Assembly: GCA_021413945.1 (NCBI GenBank) | Contig: JAIOPK010000006.1 | Coordinates: forward strand, 454,327 to 518,326 | DNA length: 64,000 nucleotides | DNA from: Candidatus Uhrbacteria bacterium | GTDB taxonomy: Bacteria; Patescibacteriota; Patescibacteriia; 2-12-FULL-60-25 | Reading direction: 5' to 3' | Shown: in pieces, positions 13,458-22,284 of the stretch | Numbering within the stretch: the first letter of the stretch is position 1 | How the letters are laid out: each line of letters starts with the position of its first letter | The notes under the pieces: model-generated | Seen by the model: only the letters and a program-made list of their open reading frames with translations | Databases searched by the model: none | Told to the model about the DNA's origin: nothing | Program-made: the position numbers and the translations under genes

Positions 13458-15755
13458 ATGAATCACAGTGAAATCCGCATCGAGATCGCGCGCAGACTCG
13501 CGGGTCTGCTCGATGGGACGATCAAGCTCCCCAAGGAGCTACGTCCGTACCAAAACGAAACGATCGCAGCGATGAAGCGCTGGCTCGAAGATCCGAAGGG
13601 ATCCAAGCGCTCGTACGTCTCCCACGCCACGGGGCTCGGGAAGACGCTGATCTTTGCCTCGGTAGTCACCGCCTGCGCCGGACTGCGTACCCTCGTGGTC
13701 GTGCCGAGCAAGGTGCTGATCGAGCAGACGGCACGCGAGCTCTACATCTTCACGGGCGGAATGATCGGCCATGTCTCGAGCCTCACGAACATCGAGGACG
13801 AGAACGGCGAGGTCATCAGCATGAAGGGCCACGACCTATTCGACGTCGTCCTCATCACGGACGCGAGTCTGGCTAAGCATGGCTGGAAGATCGCCAAGGA
13901 ATTTGATCCGCATCTCGTCATTCGTGACGAGTGCCATTGGACCTATGCCGAGAAGCGTCAAAAGACGATGGACTCCTATCCGGAGTCCGTAACCATCGGC
14001 TTCACGGCGACGCCCGACTATCTCACCAATCAGGCGAGAAGCTCGTACATCCCGGTTACGCTCGACAACGGTCAGGTGCTCTATGCGCCGGAAGATCGTC
14101 TTGCGAGAAACCACTACGGAACGTGCCTCGACGAGCGCACGGTCCGATGGGGAATCGAGGAAGGCTACCTTTCTCCGCTTGCGTGGGGTCACGTCGAGTT
14201 TGATTTCTCTCTTGACGGAATCGGTACCGAGCTTGGAGAAGACGGGCCTGATTTCCGGCAGGAAGACTTGCATGCTCTGCTTTCTGAAAAGTGGCAGTTC
14301 ATGCAGGACACGGTGACCGAGCTCTATAAGAGCGGTCAGTACGGATTGGCGGGCCGACAGGTCTTTGCGGTCTGCCACAATGTCGAGGCTGCCAATCAGA
14401 TGGCAGATGCGCTCCGAGGGATTGGCGTCGCTGCAGCCTGTATCACCGGCAAGACGCGCGACATCGAGCGGAACGCCATCCTCGGCGCATTCAAGTCGGG
14501 TGGGATCAAGTTCGTGTCGAGCGTCATGGTTCTGCGTGAAGGGTGGAATGCCCCGAATGCAGAGGTCTGTCTGATGCTACGGCCAACCAAGTCGAGAGTG
14601 TTCTACGTGCAGTCCATGGGACGCGTGCTCCGTGTTCCGGAGGACGGCTCGGCAAAGGTTGCGCTCGTCATCGACGCGCTCTACCAGAACACGGCGTTTG
14701 CACCGCTCTCCGCACCCGTGCTGTTTGGGTATCCGGGGCAAGAGATCGGAAGCGGTGACATCCTCATCAATGCTCTCGGAGACGCGAGCAAGGTGAAGGA
14801 GTCGCCGTACCGGACGGGGCTCGTGAAGCCGAGACTGATCACGATCGAGGCGATCGAGATCGAACGCTGGGCTGACGAAAACGGGCTACTCGAAATCGAC
14901 GGTATCCGATATCGATCCGTTAACGGGTTCGCGTTGGTATCGGGCATCAGCGCGAGCGTCATGCGCTCTCGTTTGAAAGACAAGGCCGTACGACCCCGTA
15001 TCGCCTTGGGCCACACAGGCCATTCGACGGAATTCTTTCCCGAAGAGACTCTTTGCAAGCTGATGGAAGATCTCACATCGGTTGTTCACAGAGTCGATTC
15101 GAATGGGTTCATCGCCATGGACGGTGTCCGATACGGAACGGAAGTCGTGATCCTCAAGGAGATCGGCCTCACCGGCAAAGCCCTAATCAACCGATGGGAT
15201 CCGTCGAAAATTCGTACTCTTGTGGCGAAAGACCGTAGCGGTCGGCCGACCACGGTCTATTCAGTCGAGGACGTCAAAGCGCTCTGCGCCGATCTTCTCG
15301 AACTGAAGCAGGCAGGTAAGGACGGTCTGCTCATTATCGGAAAGACCCCCTACGCGACGATCGACACGATTTTTTTGAAAATCAGTGGAGTAACAAAAGC
15401 CTCGCTCTCCGTCGAGACCCTCCAAGGATTCCGCAGCATCGAGGCTAGGGATGCGGGTGGGCGAAAGCGTATCCTCTACTCCGTCGCTGATGTTCAGAAA
15501 TATCTCAAGCCGCTCCTCGCCGTGCCCGTGGCGGACGCCGCCGGCATGGTAAAGGTCGCCGGCACGATCTATGGCACGAAGAAAGCCCTCGCAGAGAAGA
15601 TCGGAGTTCAGCGCGATGTGATATCGAGAATCGTCAGTTCGCAGAGCATCCGAACCATGCAGGCTCGGAGTCGTAGAGGCGCACTAGATACGTTCTACGT
15701 TTTGAGTGATGTGCGTAAGCACATCCCGAGGAACGGAAAACGCAGCGGCAAGTAG
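13458..15755 (+). CDS. DECH-box superfamily 2 helicase with four C-terminal modules
   Basis: 765 residues, ATG with CTGGAG upstream. It is a clear paralogue of the protein at 4122-5765 over its first 480 residues: HATGLGKT (56-63), RDECH (about 156-160), FTATPD and QSMGRVLR in place of QALGRILR. The C-terminal 280 residues hold four copies of a module of about 65 residues, each starting G-x-x-Y and ending in a basic strand plus YSVEDVK, YSVADVQ or YVLSDVR-type turns. The single copy in the paralogue suggests duplication within this gene. The modules look like MerR/winged-helix DNA-binding units, so the protein may read extended or repeated sites. Activity on a particular substrate cannot be told. 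Confidence 0.82.
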   Translation: MNHSEIRIEIARRLAGLLDGTIKLPKELRPYQNETIAAMKRWLEDPKGSKRSYVSHATGLGKTLIFASVVTACAGLRTLVVVPSKVLIEQTARELYIFTGGMIGHVSSLTNIEDENGEVISMKGHDLFDVVLITDASLAKHGWKIAKEFDPHLVIRDECHWTYAEKRQKTMDSYPESVTIGFTATPDYLTNQARSSYIPVTLDNGQVLYAPEDRLARNHYGTCLDERTVRWGIEEGYLSPLAWGHVEFDFSLDGIGTELGEDGPDFRQEDLHALLSEKWQFMQDTVTELYKSGQYGLAGRQVFAVCHNVEAANQMADALRGIGVAAACITGKTRDIERNAILGAFKSGGIKFVSSVMVLREGWNAPNAEVCLMLRPTKSRVFYVQSMGRVLRVPEDGSAKVALVIDALYQNTAFAPLSAPVLFGYPGQEIGSGDILINALGDASKVKESPYRTGLVKPRLITIEAIEIERWADENGLLEIDGIRYRSVNGFALVSGISASVMRSRLKDKAVRPRIALGHTGHSTEFFPEETLCKLMEDLTSVVHRVDSNGFIAMDGVRYGTEVVILKEIGLTGKALINRWDPSKIRTLVAKDRSGRPTTVYSVEDVKALCADLLELKQAGKDGLLIIGKTPYATIDTIFLKISGVTKASLSVETLQGFRSIEARDAGGRKRILYSVADVQKYLKPLLAVPVADAAGMVKVAGTIYGTKKALAEKIGVQRDVISRIVSSQSIRTMQARSRRGALDTFYVLSDVRKHIPRNGKRSGK

Positions 15756-15784
15756 CGCCTACGACAGCTTGTCTAACCTGACTG

Positions 15785-15820
15785 AACGCCCTGTGACTCT
15801 CTGTCACGGGGCGTTCTTCG
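15785..15820 (+). terminator. Terminator of the second DECH helicase
   Basis: AACGCCCTGTGAC (15785-15797) pairs with GTCACGGGGCGTT (15803-15815), then CTTCGTTTAT. It closes the + strand block; from here gene style changes. Confidence 0.82.
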
Positions 15821-15913
15821 TTTATAGAGAGTTTTGCATTCCCCAAGCCCTCCCGCTAACATCATGACAAACTTAACTTTGCGCAGGCTTTACGCCATCA
15901 GCGCGATATCCCT

Positions 15914-18900
15914 ATGTCCGACCAAGCTCCCGCACTCGCTAAATCACCGTTTGTACACTTGCACGTGCATTCGATGTACTCGCTGTACGACGCGATCGGT
16001 TCTCCGGATGCTATCGTCGAGCGTGCCAAAGAGCTCGGTTATAACGCGATTGCATTGACCGACCACGCCGCACTTTATGGAGCGATCGAGTTTTACGAAG
16101 CGGCACATAAAGCGGGGATCAAGCCAATCATCGGCATTGATGCGTATCTCGCGGCGGATAAGCATACAGACCGACGAGCAGGTATCGACAATCGAACATC
16201 ACGTCTTGTTTTGCTTGTAGAAAATAACGATGGCTATCAGAATCTGCTCAAGCTCGTTACGACATCGTATTTGGATGGATTTTATTATAAACCGCGTCTC
16301 GACAAGGATTTATTACGCGAACATCACAAGGGTTTGATTGCGTTGTCGGGAAACTTGAAGGGGGAGATTCCTCAAGCTCTGCATGCGCATGACATGGAAC
16401 GCGCCGAGAAGCTCGTGGCCGAGTACAAAGAAATTTTTGGACCGGATCACTTTTTTTTGGAGGCGGTATGGCATCCGGAGTCGCCGACGCAGAACGATGT
16501 GAACGAGCTGATGTTTGAACTCGCGAAGAAAACGAATACGCAGATTGTTGCGGCAAAGAATGTCCACTACCTGAATGAAGACGACCGCGAGGCGCAGGAC
16601 GTGCTCGTATGTATTCACGATGGGAAGACGGTCGAGGACCAAAAGCGCGCGACGATGACTGGGATTGATCTCTCGCTGACGGCCATCGAACCGATTGTTG
16701 AAGCATTCAAGGATCATCCGGAGGCGATCGAGAACACGCGCAAGATTGCGGATCGATGCGATGTAAAGTTTGAGCTTGGAAAAAATCATCTCCCTCGATT
16801 TGATCTGCCGGAAGGGGAGACGGAAACAGCGTATCTTCGAAAACTGTGCGAGGAGGGCTTAGTCGAACGTTACCCTGATGTCGAAAAGCAGAAGGAAGCG
16901 AGGGAACGTCTCGATTTTGAATTGGAGACGATTGAACGAATGGGATTTGCCGCGTACTTTTTAATTGTTTCCGATTATATTAATTGGGCCAAGGATCATG
17001 GCGTCATTGTCGGACCTGGTCGAGGATCGGCAGCGGGCTCGATCGTCGCGTATTCGCTCCGTATTACGAACCTCGATCCGCTTCGATACGGCCTCCTGTT
17101 CGAACGTTTTCTCAACCCTGATCGTATCTCGATGCCGGATATTGATACGGACTTTGACGATGTAAAGCGCAAAGACGTTATTCAATATGTGATGGATAAG
17201 TACGGACATAATCGCGTGGCGGGAATTATTACGTTTGGAACGATGGCCGCGCGCGCCGCCGTGCGCGATGTGGGTCGTGCGCTTGGCATGAGTTATGCGG
17301 ATGTTGATCGAATTTCGAAAGTGATTCCACCTCCGGTGCAGGGGAGACATATTCCGTTGGAGAAGTCGAAAGATGATGCGCCGGAATTGAAGGCGATGTA
17401 TTACACCGATCCGCGCGTGAAACGTCTTGTCGATTTGGCGATCAGACTTGAGGGAACGACGCGTCATGCGTCTCAACATGCTTGCGGTATCGTGATTGCG
17501 CCGAGCGCGCTCGTCGAATTTGCTCCGCTGCAGAAAGCGCAGGGCGGCGATGTTGAACAGGTCGTCCAATACTCTCTGCACTCGGCGGAAGTGATGGGAT
17601 TATTGAAAATGGACTTCTTGGGTCTGTCTAACTTGAGCGTTATTCGCGATTGCTTGGAGATTGCGAAGGCCGTGCATGGAGCGGAGATCGACATGGAGAC
17701 ATTGCCGCTCGATGATGCAAAGACATTCGAATTGCTCGGCAAGGGAATCACAACAGGCGTGTTCCAGCTTGAATCGGATGGGATGAAGAAGCATATCCGC
17801 GAGCTTAGACCGACGGTGATCGATGATATTATCGCCATGGTGGCTTTGTATCGCCCGGGTCCGATGCAGTTCATCGAGTCGTTTATCAACCGCAAGCATG
17901 GACGCGAAAAGATTACGTTCATCCATCCGCTGACGGAAAACGCGCTGAAAACGACGTACGGTCTTCCGATTTATCAGGAGCAGGTGATGCAAGTAGCTAA
18001 AGATATGGCCGGTTTTACCGGTGGGCAAGCTGACACGCTGCGTAAAGCCATGGGTAAGAAAATCGCCAAGCTCATGGCCGAGATGCGTACCAAGTTTATC
18101 GACGGTTCGATCGGGAATGGCGTTCCAAAGGACAAGGCCGAGGCAATTTTTACGCAGTTTGAGGAATTTGCGGCTTACGGTTTCAATAAGTCGCATGCGG
18201 CTTGTTACGCGCTTATCGCGTATCAGACGGCGTATTTGAAAGCGCATTATCCCGATGCGTTTATGGCGGCGCTCATGAACTCGGATATCTCGAACCTCGA
18301 CCGCATCACGATCGAAGTTGAGGAATGCCGTGAAATCGACCTCGAAGTGACGCCGCCGGATATCAACGAGTCGTTCCGCGGATTTGCCGTCGTGAAGGGG
18401 ACAAACAAGATCCGTTTTGGGTTACTCGCAATCAAGGGCATCGGGGAAGATGTGGTTGAGACGATTTATCAGGAGAGAAAAGCGCATGGTCCGTATAAAA
18501 ATCTTGAAGATTTTGTGACGCGCGTCACCGGTAAACATATCAACCGTCGATCGTTGGAATCGTTGATCAAGTCGGGAGCACTCGACAGCTTTGGCGATCG
18601 TAACTTGCTGTACTTTAATATCGAGTCGATTCTGGAATACCAGAAGCGCGTCACACAGGAAGCCAACTCCGGACAGTTCAATCTATTTGCACAATCGACA
18701 TTGAGCGCGTCGCAACCGGCGCTAACACTTAGACCCGCACCTCCGGCGGCAACCCGCGATATCTTGATTTGGGAAAAAGAATTGCTCGGACTCTATATTT
18801 CCGCGCACCCATTTAAGGATTATGCGGGACAACTTGAGGGAATGGTCGTCGAGATCAAGGATTTGGGATCAAAGACGAAGGAGAAGACCGTCCGAACGGC

Positions 18901-19441
18901 GGGCTTTATTACACAATCAAAGAAGATCCTGACAAAGAAAGGGGAGCCGATGGTGTTTACCAAACTTCAGGACTTGGGAGGGGAAATAGAAGCCGTCATC
19001 TTTCCTCGGGTTTATTCGGAGAAGCCGGAACTTTGGGAGGCCGACAAACCGGTCGTGCTTTCCGGGCGCGTGCAGTTGAAGGAAGGTGAATTGAAATTTC
19101 TTGTCGAGACGGGGTATGAACTGACGCCGGATAATATCGAGGTGGTGCGTCAGCAATTCCTAGGCATCGGCGGGTCTCATGAGGAGGCGCCTACGGAGGC
19201 TCCCAAGAAAGAAGCTGACGCCGTCACCATTCACCTGCGCGCCCATCTCCCCGAAACGATTCTCTACAAACTCCGCACCGTGCTCGACAATCATCCTGGG
19301 CGATTCCGTGTCTACTTTTTTGTGGATAATGCCGGCGGACAACAAAAGATCCTTTCTTCCTACAAAATTACGTTTGATGAAATGGTCGCCAAGGAGTTAG
19401 AGGCGATTCTTGGGCCGGATACGGTTAAAGTAGAAGCATAA
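15914..19441 (+). CDS. dnaE: DNA polymerase III subunit alpha
   Basis: 1175 residues, the usual length of DnaE1. It is the replicative polymerase. The N-terminal PHP domain begins FVHLHVHSMYSLYDA (about 11-25) and keeps the metal-binding His/Asp pattern (LTDHAALYGAIEFYE). GPGRGSAAGS (about 366-375) and PDIDTDFDD (about 407-415) carry the catalytic Asp pair of the C-family polymerase core. A tandem helix-hairpin-helix follows, then an OB-fold (about 995-1035, ITQSKKILTKKGEPMVF). The start at 15914 has no Shine-Dalgarno; a possible TTTGCA/TAACAT promoter lies near 15835-15865. Downstream is a palindromic repeat, then an unrelated gene. Confidence 0.97.
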   Translation: MSDQAPALAKSPFVHLHVHSMYSLYDAIGSPDAIVERAKELGYNAIALTDHAALYGAIEFYEAAHKAGIKPIIGIDAYLAADKHTDRRAGIDNRTSRLVLLVENNDGYQNLLKLVTTSYLDGFYYKPRLDKDLLREHHKGLIALSGNLKGEIPQALHAHDMERAEKLVAEYKEIFGPDHFFLEAVWHPESPTQNDVNELMFELAKKTNTQIVAAKNVHYLNEDDREAQDVLVCIHDGKTVEDQKRATMTGIDLSLTAIEPIVEAFKDHPEAIENTRKIADRCDVKFELGKNHLPRFDLPEGETETAYLRKLCEEGLVERYPDVEKQKEARERLDFELETIERMGFAAYFLIVSDYINWAKDHGVIVGPGRGSAAGSIVAYSLRITNLDPLRYGLLFERFLNPDRISMPDIDTDFDDVKRKDVIQYVMDKYGHNRVAGIITFGTMAARAAVRDVGRALGMSYADVDRISKVIPPPVQGRHIPLEKSKDDAPELKAMYYTDPRVKRLVDLAIRLEGTTRHASQHACGIVIAPSALVEFAPLQKAQGGDVEQVVQYSLHSAEVMGLLKMDFLGLSNLSVIRDCLEIAKAVHGAEIDMETLPLDDAKTFELLGKGITTGVFQLESDGMKKHIRELRPTVIDDIIAMVALYRPGPMQFIESFINRKHGREKITFIHPLTENALKTTYGLPIYQEQVMQVAKDMAGFTGGQADTLRKAMGKKIAKLMAEMRTKFIDGSIGNGVPKDKAEAIFTQFEEFAAYGFNKSHAACYALIAYQTAYLKAHYPDAFMAALMNSDISNLDRITIEVEECREIDLEVTPPDINESFRGFAVVKGTNKIRFGLLAIKGIGEDVVETIYQERKAHGPYKNLEDFVTRVTGKHINRRSLESLIKSGALDSFGDRNLLYFNIESILEYQKRVTQEANSGQFNLFAQSTLSASQPALTLRPAPPAATRDILIWEKELLGLYISAHPFKDYAGQLEGMVVEIKDLGSKTKEKTVRTAGFITQSKKILTKKGEPMVFTKLQDLGGEIEAVIFPRVYSEKPELWEADKPVVLSGRVQLKEGELKFLVETGYELTPDNIEVVRQQFLGIGGSHEEAPTEAPKKEADAVTIHLRAHLPETILYKLRTVLDNHPGRFRVYFFVDNAGGQQKILSSYKITFDEMVAKELEAILGPDTVKVEA

Positions 19442-19444
19442 TTT

Positions 19445-19519
19445 GTCATTGCGAGGAGTTCGACGACGAAGCAATCTTGGTCGCGGGCTCGAGATTGCTT
19501 CGCTGCTGCTCGCAATGAC
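19445..19519. repeat. REP-like palindromic repeat (TCATTGCGAG...AAGCAATCT family)
   Basis: GTCATTGCGAG (19445-19455) and CTCGCAATGAC (19509-19519) are exact complements, and inside them AAGCAATCT and AGATTGCTT also pair, giving one long foldback. This family of short dispersed palindromes is known from many bacteria. It fills the gap between dnaE and the next promoter and may act as terminator or mRNA stabiliser. Confidence 0.8.
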
Positions 19520-19537
19520 ATATGGTATAATCAATCT

Positions 19538-19987
19538 ATGGTCAAAAAGGCCAAAAAAAATAAAAGCGTTCCTTTATACGTACACGATTCGCCGGACTTC
19601 TGGGCGTTTACGACAATTTTGATATTCCCCGTTGCGATGCTAGGGGCATTGTCCTTTGGATTTTCATCAACGGCGGCGTTTTGTCTCGGTATGTATGCGA
19701 CGATCGCGGCATTGGTCGCCAATGCCATCGTCGAGAAACGTTTGTGGATGTTCCACCACAAGTGGAAGGATCGTCTCGAGGCGCCGGACTTCTCGTTCCG
19801 ACTCGCGATTGTGACGGGAGCGATACTCCTCATTGTTCAATCATCGCTCCTCGTCTTTATTTTCACGGAACCTTCGTTTGATCGATCCATGCTTCGACTG
19901 GTATTTGATCGGCAATGTTCGCAGGCAAGATACGGCTTTGGGGAGTTCTGTGCGGGACTGGAACGAGCCTTGACCAACGCGCCGTAA
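19538..19987 (+). CDS. Small integral membrane protein, function unknown
   Basis: 149 residues. The basic N-terminus (MVKKAKKNK) is followed by three or so membrane segments (about 22-42, 45-65 and 90-112) and a Cys-containing C-terminal tail of about 35 residues with Phe/Arg content. I recognise no family. The start is well supported by an extended -10 (TGGTATAAT, 19523-19531) only 6 bp before the ATG, so the mRNA should be leaderless. The stop codon lies within a small hairpin, AACGCGCC with GGCGCGTT (19976-19995), which probably terminates it. The next gene has its own promoter, so this is a single-gene unit. Confidence 0.68.
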   Translation: MVKKAKKNKSVPLYVHDSPDFWAFTTILIFPVAMLGALSFGFSSTAAFCLGMYATIAALVANAIVEKRLWMFHHKWKDRLEAPDFSFRLAIVTGAILLIVQSSLLVFIFTEPSFDRSMLRLVFDRQCSQARYGFGEFCAGLERALTNAP

Positions 19988-20002
19988 GGCGCGTTTTGGT
20001 GT

Positions 20003-20008
20003 TATAAT
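20003..20008 (+). promoter_or_regulatory. TATAAT -10 box, leaderless start of the beta-CASP gene
   Basis: A consensus TATAAT lies 9 bp before the ATG at 20018, so transcription should begin within about 3 nt of the start codon. There is no Shine-Dalgarno. Confidence 0.65.
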
Positions 20009-20017
20009 CGGTTCATT

Positions 20018-21367
20018 ATGCGTATCAGCTTTCTTGGCGCCGCGAGAGAAGTGACCGGCTCTCTGTATCTGGTCGAGACAAAGACGACAAAAATCCTGGT
20101 CGATTGCGGAATGCATCAAGGCTGTAACACCTGCGATGTCAAAAACTTGGTGGATTTTCCGTTTGACTCCAAGACCGTCGATGCGGTTCTTCTGACGCAT
20201 GCCCACCTTGATCATTGCGGACGCATTCCCAAGCTCATCAAGGCGGGATTCAAAGGGAAAATTTATGCGACGGCTCCGACGATGAAACTGGCAACGCTGG
20301 TCATGGAAGATGCGCAGCACATCATGGAGGACGACCATAAACGCGAAGGAACGCCCATTCTGTATTCCAGAGAAGATGTGGCGTCGGCCGTAGAGCAATT
20401 TGAGATTGTCGATTATAGCCGAGAGGTGACGGTGGGCGACTTTGTGTGCCGTCCTCGCGATGCCGGACATATTTTTGGCTCCGCTTTTTGGGAGGTACGG
20501 CAAGTTGACGGACCCAGCGCGGCTTTTTCCGGCGACCTCGGTAATAGTGGCTCCAAAATTCTGCGGACAACGGCTCAGCTCTCCGCCGTCGACGCACTCA
20601 TTATCGAATCGACGTACGGCAACCGTATTCACGAGGATGAAAGCACGCGCGAGTCCAAGCTGCGTGAAATTCTCGAACGGACGATCAAAACCAAGGGCGT
20701 GCTCGTGATTCCGGCGTTCGCGATCGATCGAACGCAGCAAATTCTATTTGAACTGAATCACCTGATCGAGAAGGGGATTGTCCCGGAAATCGATATCTAT
20801 TTGGATAGTCCGATGGCGATCAAAGCGACGGAAATCATGAAGGAATATCCGCAGTATTATAATAAAGAAGCTCGTGCTTTAGCCGCAACGGGAGACGATT
20901 TATTTGATTTCCCGGGTCTGCAGCTTACCAAAACACGCGACGAATCCAAACTCATTAACGAGGCTCGTAGCCCCAAAGTCATTATCGCCGGATCCGGCAT
21001 GATGAACGGCGGACGCATCCAGCATCATCTGGTCCGTTACCTCTCCAATCCGAATGCCACCGTACTCATCGTCGGCTATCAGGCCGAGGGAACGCTTGGA
21101 CGCGATCTGCATGACGGCAAAAAACACGTGCGCGTGTTGCAGGAGTCGGTGAATGTGAAAGCGACGGTGACGAGCATTGGAGCCTATAGCGCGCATGCCG
21201 ACCAAGCCAAGCTCGTGAAGTGGATCGAGGATGCCGAGGCCCTACCAAAACAGATTTACGTGACGCATGGTGAAGAAGGCGCGGCCGTCGCTCTTGCCAC
21301 GCGCATCAAACAACATTTGAAGATTGATGCGGTTGCACCGCATGTTGGCGACTCGATCGAGGTATGA
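20018..21367 (+). CDS. Metallo-beta-lactamase fold, beta-CASP RNase
   Basis: 449 residues. Members of this group (archaeal-type CPSF/aRNase and bacterial YSH1-like proteins) are zinc-dependent RNA endo/exonucleases. The metal-binding HAHLDH is at 61-66, and further ligands lie in DAGHIFGSA and FSGDLG. The beta-CASP insertion has the VLIPAFAIDRTQQIL-type segment, and the C-terminal RNA-specificity loop is SAHADQ. No KH domain is present. It overlaps the next gene by 4 bp (ATGA), forming a coupled run with the transporter and the cellulase-like gene, although these share no obvious pathway. It is likely a general mRNA-processing enzyme. Confidence 0.9.
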   Translation: MRISFLGAAREVTGSLYLVETKTTKILVDCGMHQGCNTCDVKNLVDFPFDSKTVDAVLLTHAHLDHCGRIPKLIKAGFKGKIYATAPTMKLATLVMEDAQHIMEDDHKREGTPILYSREDVASAVEQFEIVDYSREVTVGDFVCRPRDAGHIFGSAFWEVRQVDGPSAAFSGDLGNSGSKILRTTAQLSAVDALIIESTYGNRIHEDESTRESKLREILERTIKTKGVLVIPAFAIDRTQQILFELNHLIEKGIVPEIDIYLDSPMAIKATEIMKEYPQYYNKEARALAATGDDLFDFPGLQLTKTRDESKLINEARSPKVIIAGSGMMNGGRIQHHLVRYLSNPNATVLIVGYQAEGTLGRDLHDGKKHVRVLQESVNVKATVTSIGAYSAHADQAKLVKWIEDAEALPKQIYVTHGEEGAAVALATRIKQHLKIDAVAPHVGDSIEV

Positions 21368-22284
21368 GCATTTGGCTTCCGATTGCGATACTCGGGCATC
21401 TCCTGAACGCCGGCGCGTTTCTTGTCGATAAGACACTCCTTAGCACGTCATTCAAACGCAGTGGAACGTACGCCGCTTTACTTGGAATCCTTTCCTGCGT
21501 CGTCCTCTTTGCCGCGCCGTGGACGTATGTTCCGTCCGTGGAAGCTTGGCCTGCGGTGGCCGGCTTTGGGACGTTGTTTGTCTTGGCCGTTTGGATGTTT
21601 TTTGAAGCGTTACGCCGCGCCGAGACGACTCGCGTCGTGCCGATCATCGGTTCGCTGATTCCGATTTTTACGCTGATCGATACGAGTATTTTTTTGGGAG
21701 AACGGCTCTCAACAGGCGGCTATATCGGTTTCGGATTTCTTGTGGTTGCAACAGGCATTCTCGCAAGCGGACGCGGTAAAGAGCGTTTGCCCCTCGCGAC
21801 GATCGGCGTGTGCGTGCTCTCGGCATTCCTGTTTGCCGCCTCGAGCGCGCTTGGTAAGTACGGATTCCAAACCGCGGGCTTCCTCGACGTATTTGTTTGG
21901 TCGCGCCTTCCGGCGGCAGTCGTCGCACTGGGTATCGCCTTCTTGGCGCCCGGAGTCAGGGGAGAACTCGCTAAACTTATCTTTGTGAAGAGTGAGAACG
22001 TTGCGGTCAAAGAAAGTTTCGCTTTTGGCCTCATGTTTTTTGGGCAAGCGTGCGGGGCTTTTGGATTCCTACTCGTCCAATATGCCATCTCCTTGGGGAG
22101 TGCCTCTGTCGTGAATTCCTTGCAAGCCGTGCAATACGCGGCTCTTGTGCTCGTCGCATGGTTTGGCGGGGAGCGTTTGGCCGGTTTACTGCATGAGCGC
22201 CGCAGTACGTCGTCGTATATCGCCAAAGGGATCGCGATTGTCCTTGTGGCAATCGGTCTTTATCTTGTGACCTATGGGGCTTAA
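21364..22284 (+). CDS. EamA/DMT-family transporter
   Basis: 306 residues with about ten hydrophobic segments in two five-helix halves. Half one ends near the VVPIIGSLIPIFTLIDTSIF segment, typical of EamA repeats (R-x-x-x-P-x-x-x-S-x-x-P); half two has FFGQACGAFGFLLVQYAISL. The family exports small metabolites such as amino acids or nucleotide bases; the substrate is not readable here. It starts within the stop of the beta-CASP gene (ATGA overlap) and overlaps the following gene by 11 bp, so all three are likely co-translated. There is no own promoter. Confidence 0.87.
   Translation: MSIWLPIAILGHLLNAGAFLVDKTLLSTSFKRSGTYAALLGILSCVVLFAAPWTYVPSVEAWPAVAGFGTLFVLAVWMFFEALRRAETTRVVPIIGSLIPIFTLIDTSIFLGERLSTGGYIGFGFLVVATGILASGRGKERLPLATIGVCVLSAFLFAASSALGKYGFQTAGFLDVFVWSRLPAAVVALGIAFLAPGVRGELAKLIFVKSENVAVKESFAFGLMFFGQACGAFGFLLVQYAISLGSASVVNSLQAVQYAALVLVAWFGGERLAGLLHERRSTSSYIAKGIAIVLVAIGLYLVTYGA

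Noticed and set aside
22274..22284. Frameshift between the EamA transporter and the cellulase-like gene
   Set aside because: The 11-bp overlap joins two complete, unrelated proteins, each with a full domain, so it is ordinary overlap.
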